Origin: CAISIP01 sp038247175
GTDB taxonomy: Bacteria; Pseudomonadota; Gammaproteobacteria; Burkholderiales; Burkholderiaceae_C
Assembly: GCA_038247175.1 (NCBI GenBank)
Contig: JBBRVD010000076.1
Coordinates: 1-16,773 of the forward strand
DNA length: 16,773 nt
Direction of reading: 5' to 3'
The position numbers were made by a program, and so were the translations under genes. Positions within the stretch are counted from its first letter, which is position 1; each line of letters opens with the position of its first letter. Positions 1 to 6,102 of this stretch are shown piece after piece. Under the pieces are notes generated by a model. The model searched no databases and was not told the DNA's origin. It saw nothing but the letters and a program-made list of their open reading frames with translations.

Positions 1-521
1 CGCTTGGCCAGATCCTGCGCCGCTTTTGCCAGCTCCTGCGGACCCATGTGTTCGGCTGGAGTATTGACCAGGTCGCGTGCCATGGCAATAGCCTCAGCCT
101 GGACCATGCCGCGCTCGGCAGCAGCGCTGGCGCGCAGGGCCAGCTTGGCCGGAGCCCGTTTGCGCGGCTTGTAGCGGTCGAACAGGTAGCCACCCAGCGT
201 CCATGACAGTGCGGCGACGTCGGCAGGTAATTCCAGGCCTTGCGTGTCGAGCCGGTAGTGGCCTTCGGGCAGCACCGACGGTAGTGCTGCAAGCGCAAAC
301 GGATCGCCGGCATGCGCGACGCCGGCAAACACCTGCGCCAGTTCACCGTCGGCGGCGGGTACCAGCGCGTGGCTATCGGCCATGCCGCGAAAGCCGATGG
401 TGTCGAGCCAACGTGTCGTGGCCGGCGCCAGTGCCGACCGCAATGCCTGCAGGCTGGCTGCATCGACAACGGTAATGGGAATCGCCGTGGCGGGAGGAGT
501 TTTCTTCAGTTGAACGATCAT
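1..521 (-). CDS. Leucyl aminopeptidase family protein (M17), N-terminal part only
   Basis: The reading frame opens with ATG at 519-521 and stays open to the left edge, giving about 173 residues without a stop, so the gene is cut by the window. The visible part is the regulatory N-terminal domain, which is poorly conserved, followed by the linker into the catalytic domain: the stretch ARDLVNTPAEHMGPQELA (about residues 147-164) is the hallmark RDLxNTPxxxMxPxxLA motif of M17 metallo-aminopeptidases. Family members are cytoplasmic, bind two metal ions and release N-terminal amino acids from peptides. The metal and catalytic residues would lie beyond the edge and cannot be checked. The gene follows the sulfatase after 154 bp and has a candidate promoter of its own at 605-610. 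PepA itself or a shorter M17 paralogue are both possible. Confidence 0.85.
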   Translation of the reverse strand, partial: MIVQLKKTPPATAIPITVVDAASLQALRSALAPATTRWLDTIGFRGMADSHALVPAADGELAQVFAGVAHAGDPFALAALPSVLPEGHYRLDTQGLELPADVAALSWTLGGYLFDRYKPRKRAPAKLALRASAAAERGMVQAEAIAMARDLVNTPAEHMGPQELAKAAQDLAK

Positions 522-563
522 GCTGGCTGCGGATGGGGCACGACGGCTCTCAGGCCGGCGGAT

Positions 564-595
564 GCGCGGGTACGCGGGTGCGCGGGTGCGCGGGT
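564..595 (-). repeat. Four tandem copies of an 8-bp unit (ACCCGCGC)
   Basis: On the minus strand, 595 to 564 reads as four head-to-tail octamers: ACCCGCGC, ACCCGCGC, ACCCGCGT, ACCCGCGC. Only one base differs among the copies. The array lies between the candidate -10 at 605-610 and the aminopeptidase ATG at 519-521, so it would fall in the 5' leader of that mRNA. Short arrays like this can change copy number by slipped-strand pairing. No function is shown. Confidence 0.8.
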
Positions 596-604
596 GCGGA
601 GCCG

Positions 605-610
605 ACTATA
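605..610 (-). promoter_or_regulatory. Candidate -10 element for the M17 aminopeptidase gene
   Basis: Read on the minus strand, 610 to 605 is TATAGT, five of six matches to the TATAAT consensus. It lies in the 154-bp gap downstream of the sulfatase. I see no good -35 hexamer at 16-18 bp, so this is a half-supported promoter. Transcription from it would begin near 598, just before the octamer repeat. Confidence 0.35.
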
Positions 611-675
611 GGTGATCGACGCAGCTGTGGCGAGCAGGGCCTTGGGCTGCCGCACCATGGCGGCGATAGCGCCGC

Positions 676-2034
676 TCAGCGTTGCGGCATGTCCTTGGTC
701 GAATACCCCAGGTGCACGGCAGCCTCGTGCGGGATTGCCGGCATCGCGGCGTTCCAGGCTTCCCAGTCGCTGCGCATCGCCTGCAACCGCTGGGGCTCGC
801 GTCCGGCCTTGTTGGCCCGCTCACGTGCGTCGCCGGGAATGTTGAACAGGTAATCGGTATCGTCGACGCGCAGGTACTTCCAGTCGCCATCGCGCAGCGC
901 GCGCTGGCCACGGTGTTTCATGCGCCAGTGCATGGGGCGGCGAAAGCGGTGCGAGGGATCGCACAGTACCGGGGCCAGCGACATGCCGTCCAGCGGATAG
1001 TCCGGGTGCGCCGCGGTACCGGCCAGGCCGAGCATCGTGGCCGACCAGTCCATCGTCATGCAGTGCTGGGCGCTTACGCCACCGGCCGCGATGCCGGCCG
1101 GCCAGTGCGCGATCCAGGGCACACGGATGCCGCCTTCGGTCAGGTCCATCTTGCCGCCGACCAGCGGCCAGTTGTCGGAGAACCGTTCGCCGCCGTTGTC
1201 GCTGGTGAACACGATCAGCGTGTTCTCGAGCAGGCCGTGGCGACGCAGCGATGCCACCAACTGTCCGATCCCTTCGTCCATATGGTGGATCATGCGCCGG
1301 TAAGTGTCGATGTTGCCGCCGTCCAGATGGAACAGGTTGTTGCTGATCTGCGCCGGCATGTCGGCATCGTCGCGGGTCTCCCACGGCCAGTGCGGTGCAG
1401 TGTGGTGCAGGCTGAGGAAGAAAGGCGAACGGGCCTTGGCGCCGTCCGCCATCCGCTCGACGAAATCGATGGCGCGCCGGCTGATCAGGTCGGTCATGTA
1501 GCCGTCTTGCGCGTGTTCCTGTTCGCCCAGGTACAGGTCGTGCTTGCCGCTCGAGTTGCAATGCGTGAAATAGTCGGCGCCACCAGCCAGCAGGCCGAAG
1601 AACTCCTCATAGCCGGATCGCAATGGCCCGAAATGCGGGGGAAAACCGAGGTGCCATTTGCCGATCAGCGCGGTTCGGTAACCGCCGTCCCTGAGCAGGG
1701 AGGGTAAGGTGGGATGGTCGGTCGGCAAGCCCAGCGTGCTGCTGCCAGCGGTTCTGCTGCCGATAGGCTCCTCGGCCGCGCCTCGCAAGCGGTATTGGTA
1801 ACGCCCGGTCATCAGCGCAAAGCGGGTGGGTGAACAGACTGGCGAATTGGCATACCCGTCGGTGAAGCGCAAGCCGCCGGCGGCGAGTCTGTCGAGTTCG
1901 GGCGATACCGCCCCAAACGATGCATCGCGCCCGCCGTAGCAGCCCAGGTCCGCGTAACCGAGATCGTCGGCAACGATGAAGATGATGTTCGGGCGATGCG
2001 GGGCGGTCGTGCTCATGGCGGATGCAGATTTCAT
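676..2034 (-). CDS. Formylglycine-dependent sulfatase (arylsulfatase-like)
   Basis: The 452-aa product has the type I sulfatase layout. Metal-binding Asp-Asp is in VADDLGYADLG (residues 21-31). The nucleophile motif CSPTR is at 67-71, where Cys67 would be oxidised to formylglycine. GKWHLG is at 125-130 with Lys126 and His128, a further His is in LSLHHTAPHW (about 208-217), and TSDNGG (277-282) gives the second pair of metal ligands, with Lys295 after it. Members hydrolyse sulfate esters. No clear signal peptide is visible, so a cytoplasmic location is likely but unproven. Met7 (ATG at 2014-2016) is an alternative start and neither start has a strong Shine-Dalgarno sequence. It follows crcB by 59 bp and may belong to the transporter operon. 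The substrate cannot be named. Activity requires a formylglycine-generating or anSME-type enzyme encoded elsewhere. Confidence 0.92.
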   Translation of the reverse strand: MKSASAMSTTAPHRPNIIFIVADDLGYADLGCYGGRDASFGAVSPELDRLAAGGLRFTDGYANSPVCSPTRFALMTGRYQYRLRGAAEEPIGSRTAGSSTLGLPTDHPTLPSLLRDGGYRTALIGKWHLGFPPHFGPLRSGYEEFFGLLAGGADYFTHCNSSGKHDLYLGEQEHAQDGYMTDLISRRAIDFVERMADGAKARSPFFLSLHHTAPHWPWETRDDADMPAQISNNLFHLDGGNIDTYRRMIHHMDEGIGQLVASLRRHGLLENTLIVFTSDNGGERFSDNWPLVGGKMDLTEGGIRVPWIAHWPAGIAAGGVSAQHCMTMDWSATMLGLAGTAAHPDYPLDGMSLAPVLCDPSHRFRRPMHWRMKHRGQRALRDGDWKYLRVDDTDYLFNIPGDARERANKAGREPQRLQAMRSDWEAWNAAMPAIPHEAAVHLGYSTKDMPQR

Positions 2035-2093
2035 TACGGCGGTCGGAGCCTACCGCAACTGTAGCGCCTGTCGACCGTCGTGGCGTCTGGCCT

Positions 2094-2477
2094 TCAGCTG
2101 CGCTGCGCGATCAGCAGCGCCGCCGTCCGCATACCCGCCAACGTCAGCAACAGCGAGCCAAACAGGTGCAGGGCGGCCGTGCCGAACGCGAGCAGGTAAC
2201 GCTGCTGCCCCAGCATCGCCACGACCTCGGCCGAGAAGCTGGAAAACGTCGTCAGCGCGCCCAGGAAACCGGTCACCAGCGCCAGCCGCCATACCGGGTC
2301 GAGATGGGGCGCGGCCTGGAACACTGCGATGGCCAGGCCGACCAGGTAGCCGCCGACCAGGTTGGCCGCCAGCGTGCCCCAGGGAATCAGGGCGCCGGGG
2401 CTGAGCCAGAGTCCCAGGCCCCAGCGCATCAGCGCGCCAAGGCTGGCGCCAATGCAGATCGCGACGACAGACCACAT
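2094..2477 (-). CDS. crcB: Fluoride ion channel CrcB/Fluc
   Basis: The 127-aa protein is predicted to span the membrane four times, the usual size for Fluc subunits, which work as antiparallel dimers to let cytoplasmic F- leave the cell. Family signatures are present: GASLGALMRWGLG near the N-terminus (Arg18), WGTLAANLVGGYLVG (33-47, with the pore Asn39), and VTGFLGALTTFSSFSAEV (68-85) containing the TTFS break that binds the central Na+ in known Fluc structures. It starts 13 bp after the dctM stop codon, so it is probably cotranscribed with the TRAP genes. I see no fluoride riboswitch in front of it, and the gap is too short to hold one. The Shine-Dalgarno is weak, so translation may be coupled to dctM. 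Confidence 0.95.
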   Translation of the reverse strand: MWSVVAICIGASLGALMRWGLGLWLSPGALIPWGTLAANLVGGYLVGLAIAVFQAAPHLDPVWRLALVTGFLGALTTFSSFSAEVVAMLGQQRYLLAFGTAALHLFGSLLLTLAGMRTAALLIAQRS

Positions 2478-2490
2478 GGACCGATGGTAC

Positions 2491-3792
2491 TCACTGGCCC
2501 ATCTGTCGTGGAAGCCAGGACACGATGCCGGGGAAGACGTAGATCAGCGCCACGGCCAGGCACATCAGCAGGAACATCGGCATCGTGACCTTGGCGATCC
2601 AGGGTAGCTGCCTGCCGGTCATGCCCTGCAACACGAACAGGTTGAAACCCACCGGCGGCGTGATCTGCGCCATTTCGACCACCAGCACGACAAAGATGCC
2701 GAACCAGATCGGATCGATGCCGGCGGCGTTGACGGTGGGCATCAACACGCCCATGGTCAGCACCACCATCGAGATGCCGTCGAGGAAGCAGCCAAGCAGG
2801 ATGAAGAACACTCCCAGCGCCAGGATCAGCTGCGGCTGGCTCAGGCCCAGCGAGCTGATCCACTCCGCCAGGTGGCGCGGCAAGCCGACATAACCCATGG
2901 CCAGCGTCAGGAAGGCGGCGCCCGCCAGGATCAGCGCAATCATGCAATACAGCCGGGTTGCGCCCATCAGCGATTCGCGAAACGACGACCAGCCGAGCGA
3001 GCCTTGCAACGCCGAGATCAGCAACGCGCCGACCACGCCGATGGCGGCTGCCTCGGTGGCAGTGGCAATGCCGGCGTAGATGGAGCCGAGCACCGACAGG
3101 ATCAGGATCACGACCGGGAACAGGCTGCGCGAGGCCGCTATCTTTTCGCGCAAGGTGTAGCTGCGCTCGGACGCGGGCACCTGTTCAGGATGGCGCAGCG
3201 CCCAGAAAACAATGTAGCCGGAGAACAGTGCCGCCAGCAACAGGCCGGGAAACACGCCGGCGATGAACAGCTTGGAGATCGACACCTCGGCCGCGACACC
3301 GTAGACGATCATGATGATGGACGGCGGTATCAAGAGGCCCAGCGTCGATGAACCAGCCAGGGTGCCGATCACCATGTGCTCCGGATAGCCCCGCCGGTCC
3401 AGCTCGGGCAAGGTCATCTTGCCGATGGTCGCGCAGGTGGCCGCGCTCGAGCCGGAAACGGCTGCGAAGATGGTGCAGCCGATGACGTTGGTGTGCAGCA
3501 AGCGGCCGGGCAGCCCCTGGACCCAGGGCGACAGGCCCTTGAACATGTCGGCACTGAGCCGGGTCCGGAACAGGATCTCTCCCATCCAGACGAACAGCGG
3601 CAGCGCAGTGAGCGTCCAACTCGACGATGAGCCCCAGACGGTGACCGCCATGGCGTCGCCGGCGGGACGGCTGGAGAACAGGGTCACGGCAAGCCAGGCC
3701 ACGCCGGTCAGTGTGAGCCCGACCCATACGCCACTGCCCAGGATCAACAGCAGCGATACCAGCAGCAGCCCGGTGATGGCGAAATCGTTCAT
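2491..3792 (-). CDS. dctM: TRAP transporter large permease DctM
   Basis: The 433-aa, very hydrophobic protein is the transport subunit of a tripartite ATP-independent periplasmic (TRAP) transporter. It takes substrate from the periplasmic binding protein and moves it inward with Na+ or H+. Family marks are VSGSSAATCATIGKMTLPEL (112-131), LGLLIPPSII (151-160), repeated helices to the C-terminus, and AQITPPVGFN in the second half. The frame is open far upstream, but MNDFAITGLL is chosen as the start because it gives the normal DctM length of about 430 residues and begins 16 bp after the dctQ stop. The upstream extension in this frame overlaps dctQ and is Arg/Ser/Pro-rich, which is typical of a shadow. 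Confidence 0.94.
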   Translation of the reverse strand: MNDFAITGLLLVSLLLILGSGVWVGLTLTGVAWLAVTLFSSRPAGDAMAVTVWGSSSSWTLTALPLFVWMGEILFRTRLSADMFKGLSPWVQGLPGRLLHTNVIGCTIFAAVSGSSAATCATIGKMTLPELDRRGYPEHMVIGTLAGSSTLGLLIPPSIIMIVYGVAAEVSISKLFIAGVFPGLLLAALFSGYIVFWALRHPEQVPASERSYTLREKIAASRSLFPVVILILSVLGSIYAGIATATEAAAIGVVGALLISALQGSLGWSSFRESLMGATRLYCMIALILAGAAFLTLAMGYVGLPRHLAEWISSLGLSQPQLILALGVFFILLGCFLDGISMVVLTMGVLMPTVNAAGIDPIWFGIFVVLVVEMAQITPPVGFNLFVLQGMTGRQLPWIAKVTMPMFLLMCLAVALIYVFPGIVSWLPRQMGQ

Positions 3793-3808
3793 GTCGGGAA
3801 TCCGGAAG

Positions 3809-4318
3809 TCATTCTTTGCGCCGGGGTTCTGGGTCGTCCAGCGCTTTGCGCAGGCCGCGTGCCTCCAGCACCAGTTCGTCGACGAAGGCGATGGCCAGCA
3901 CGATGGTGCCCAGTGCCATCGCGATCTGCGGAATCCACAGCGGTGTCGCGTCGTTGGCGGTGGACACGTCGTTGAAGACATGCGACTGCCAGGCCAGCTT
4001 GCAGCTGTAGAACGCGAACATGCTGGCCACCGCGGTGGCGAAGGCCAGCGCCCATAACTCCATCCGGTGTTTCCAGGGCGCCGACAAGGCGCCCAGCAGC
4101 AGCGTGACGCGGATATGGTCACCGTGCTTGAGGGTATGCGCCAGGGCCAGGAAGCCACTGGCGGCCATCAGGTAACCGGCGTAGGCGTCGGTACCTGGTA
4201 CGTAGAAGTTGATCTGGCGGCCGAAGATCGACAACAACACCATCAGCAACACACCGACCAAAAAAAGCGCCGCCAGGGCGGCGGCGATGTTGTAGAGGGT
4301 GTCGAGCAGCTTGCGCAT
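3809..4318 (-). CDS. dctQ: TRAP transporter small permease DctQ
   Basis: The 169-aa protein has four hydrophobic segments, at about residues 10-32, 48-64, 85-108 and 128-150, which is the DctQ layout. DctQ partners DctM in the inner membrane and is needed for TRAP transport. The start at MRKLLDTLYN is preferred over an upstream in-frame ATG because it lies 13 bp past the dctP stop and keeps the short cytoplasmic N-terminus usual for the family. The C-terminus is charged (DDPEPRRKE). The segment GDHIRVTLLLGALS between helices 2 and 3 resembles the conserved HIRVDLL-type motif of the family. It lies between dctP and dctM in one tight operon. Confidence 0.93.
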   Translation of the reverse strand: MRKLLDTLYNIAAALAALFLVGVLLMVLLSIFGRQINFYVPGTDAYAGYLMAASGFLALAHTLKHGDHIRVTLLLGALSAPWKHRMELWALAFATAVASMFAFYSCKLAWQSHVFNDVSTANDATPLWIPQIAMALGTIVLAIAFVDELVLEARGLRKALDDPEPRRKE

Positions 4319-4331
4319 CGAAGGGACGGTT

Positions 4332-5321
4332 TCAGGGCTTCCTGAACGCGTCGACCATCGCCTTGCCCTCGTCACCGGCCTTGGACAACCATTCGGTCAG
4401 CATCGTGTCGCCGACCTTCTTCAGGTCGCCCTTGAGCGCTGCAGACGGCGGCAGGATCTGCATGCCGCCGGCCTTGAGCTTGTCCAGCGATTCGGTGTTG
4501 GTCTTCTTGCTGGCAGCCCAGCCGCGCACCTCTGCGTCGGTGGCTGCCTTGAGCACGGCATCCTGGGTCGCCTTGTCCAGTGCGTCGAACGCCTTCTTGT
4601 TGACGATGACCGCATTCTTGGGCAACCAGGCCTGGGTGTCGTACCAGTATTTGACGTGTTCGTAGAGCTTGGTGTCGGCACCGGTGGAGCCCGAGCTCAT
4701 CATGCTTTCGGTCACGCCGGTGGCGAAGGCCTGGCTCACCTCGGCCGCCTGCACCGTCACCGGCTGCGCACCGACCAGTTCTGCGATGCGTGCCGTGGCC
4801 GGGCTGTAGGCGCGCCACTTGATGCCCTTGAGGTCGGCCGCCGAGTTGATCAGCTTCTTGGTGTACAGGCCTTGCGGCGGCCACGCCACCGCGTACAGCA
4901 GCATCATGCCCTCGGAATTAAGCTTCTTTTCCAGCAGCGGCTTTTGTGCCTTGTACAGCTTCATCGCCTCGTCGTAGCTGTCGGCCAGAAAGGGCATGCC
5001 ATCGGCCGAGTAGATCGGCCATTCATTGCCAAAGTTGACCAGCAGAATCTCGCCGATCTGGGCCTGCCCGCCTTGCACGGCGCGCTTGATCTCGGGTGCC
5101 TTGAAAAGGGATGCGTTGGCATGCACCGTGATCTTGAGTTTGCCCCCGGTGGCCTTGTCCACGTCGTTGGCGAACTCGGTCAGCGTGACCGAGTGGAAGT
5201 TGGTCGCCGGATAAGCGGCGGGAAGATCCCATTTGGTCTGGGCCATCGCACCGGCGGACAGGCCGGTGAGCGTGAATGCCACGGCAGTGGCGAGGGTACG
5301 GCGGGTCATGGTCATCGTCAT
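4332..5321 (-). CDS. dctP: TRAP transporter substrate-binding protein DctP, possibly pyroglutamate-specific
   Basis: The 329-aa periplasmic receptor has a signal peptide (residues 1-27, ending AMA before QTKWDLP), then the DctP fold with ATGGKLKITVHANASLFK (57-74), EIKRAVQGGQAQIGE (77-91) and GIKWRAYSP (166-174). Arg170 fits the conserved Arg that binds the substrate carboxylate in this family. The ATG at 5321 is chosen from three in-frame ATGs because AGGAG lies 7 bases before it; the open frame further upstream has no support. From memory, the sequence resembles the Bordetella pertussis DctP6/DctP7 group, whose crystal structures contain pyroglutamate. The divergent 5-oxoprolinase gene fits that ligand. 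The substrate is inferred; the family call is firm. Confidence 0.92.
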   Translation of the reverse strand: MTMTMTRRTLATAVAFTLTGLSAGAMAQTKWDLPAAYPATNFHSVTLTEFANDVDKATGGKLKITVHANASLFKAPEIKRAVQGGQAQIGEILLVNFGNEWPIYSADGMPFLADSYDEAMKLYKAQKPLLEKKLNSEGMMLLYAVAWPPQGLYTKKLINSAADLKGIKWRAYSPATARIAELVGAQPVTVQAAEVSQAFATGVTESMMSSGSTGADTKLYEHVKYWYDTQAWLPKNAVIVNKKAFDALDKATQDAVLKAATDAEVRGWAASKKTNTESLDKLKAGGMQILPPSAALKGDLKKVGDTMLTEWLSKAGDEGKAMVDAFRKP

Positions 5322-5328
5322 GAAAGAG

Positions 5329-5333
5329 CTCCT
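5329..5333 (-). promoter_or_regulatory. Ribosome binding site deciding the dctP start
   Basis: The minus strand reads AGGAG here, 7 bases before the ATG at 5321. The next two in-frame ATGs (5315 and 5309) would be 13 and 19 bases away, so the first is favoured. Confidence 0.7.
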
Positions 5334-5476
5334 GGTCGGTAAATGCAGGCGGTACGCTAGCGTTTGAAGAAAGGCCTGGCGCCTGGCTTGGCCCTCGGAC
5401 AACGACGGCGCGCGAGCAGCGTTATCCCGCGATACGGGCACTGCGTTCCGATTCGGGCGCCGTGTCCCCATCACGC

Positions 5477-5505
5477 TTGAAGTCTATCGGGTATGAATGT
5501 AAAGT
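5477..5505 (+). promoter_or_regulatory. Candidate promoter of the MarR-type regulator gene
   Basis: TTGAAG (5477-5482) and TAAAGT (5500-5505) are separated by 17 bases, each with four of six consensus matches. It would run opposite to, and overlap almost completely with, the dctP promoter. That arrangement is common where a regulator controls both directions. The hexamers are only moderate, so this is tentative. Confidence 0.35.
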
Positions 5506-5510
5506 GTCAA
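5481..5510 (-). promoter_or_regulatory. Probable sigma-70 promoter of the dctPQM operon
   Basis: On the minus strand a perfect -35 hexamer TTGACA (5510 to 5505) is followed after 18 bases by TAGACT (5486 to 5481), four of six matches to the -10 consensus. Immediately upstream, 5511-5540 is strongly A/T-rich in an otherwise GC-rich window, like an UP element. Transcription would start near 5474, leaving a leader of about 150 bases before dctP. Confidence 0.55.
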
Positions 5511-5529
5511 TAAATTAAAGAGGTTTTAT
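5510..5529. promoter_or_regulatory. Candidate operator: imperfect A/T-rich inverted repeat
   Basis: ATAAA (5510-5514) and TTTAT (5525-5529) form an inverted repeat with a 10-base centre. It lies directly upstream of the dctP -35 and just downstream of the candidate marR -10. Winged-helix MarR dimers usually bind inverted repeats of about 16-20 bp in such places. A/T-rich DNA makes chance repeats likely. Confidence 0.25.
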
Positions 5530-5562
5530 CTTTGTTTTGTTCGACCTTTCAGGGAAACCCCT

Positions 5563-6102
5563 ATGCGCAAAACCGCTAGCAAGCACCGGGCCAGTGCAGC
5601 GGCACCATCGCGGCCCATCGTGTCGTCATCCCACCTGGTGTCGCCGCGCAGCCAGGAAACCTCGGAACTGGAGTTCGGCCTGATCATTGCGTGGAATGCG
5701 TTCTCGCGCTGGGCCATTCGTTGCATGGCTGCGGCGGGTGTTGCGGACCTGACGATCACCGACGTATTGATCCTGCACCATGTGAACCATCGGGCGCGCA
5801 ACAAGAAGCTGGCCGACATCTGCTTTGTTCTCAATTACGAGGACACCCATGTGGTGGCCTATTCCATCAAGAAACTCGTTGCAGCCGGTCTGGTGCACGC
5901 AGATAAAGTCGGCAAGGAGGTCTTGTATGAGCCGACGGAGCAGGGCGAGGCTGCGATCACCCGTTATCGCGAGGTCCGCGAGCAGTGCCTGATCGGCAAT
6001 CTGGGTGCCGGACTCAACGACAACATCGGCGAACTGGCGCGCACCTTGCGAACCATGTCCGGTCAGTATGACCAGGCGGCCCGCGCCGCCACCTCTTTAT
6101 GA
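5563..6102 (+). CDS. MarR-family winged-helix transcriptional regulator
   Basis: The 179-aa protein has a basic, Ser/Ala-rich N-terminal tail (about 1-33), a helical dimerisation region (34-75), a helix-turn-helix at about 80-109 (NKKLADICFVLNYEDTHVVA and following) and a wing around VHADKVGKEVLYEPTEQG (111-128). This matches the MarR-type winged-helix DNA-binding group; a ligand-responsive repressor is the usual role. AGGG (5551-5554) lies 8 bases before the ATG and is an acceptable ribosome site. The gene is divergent from dctPQM, and its stop is followed at once by the first possible ATG of the oxoprolinase gene. It is therefore the obvious candidate to control both transport and catabolism. 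The ligand is unknown; pyroglutamate or glutamate would be logical guesses. Confidence 0.88.
   Translation: MRKTASKHRASAAAPSRPIVSSSHLVSPRSQETSELEFGLIIAWNAFSRWAIRCMAAAGVADLTITDVLILHHVNHRARNKKLADICFVLNYEDTHVVAYSIKKLVAAGLVHADKVGKEVLYEPTEQGEAAITRYREVREQCLIGNLGAGLNDNIGELARTLRTMSGQYDQAARAATSL

Noticed and set aside
682..1707. A 341-codon plus-strand frame opposite the sulfatase
   Set aside because: The sulfatase motifs fix the coding strand; this frame is Val/Arg/His/Gln-rich with no motif.
2478..2490. A fluoride riboswitch before crcB
   Set aside because: The gap to dctM is only 13 bp, too short for the aptamer, and none of its conserved pieces were seen.
4299..5342. A 347-codon plus-strand frame opposite dctP
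   Set aside because: dctP has a signal peptide, ribosome site and family motifs on the minus strand; the plus frame is low-complexity His/Gly/Leu-rich.
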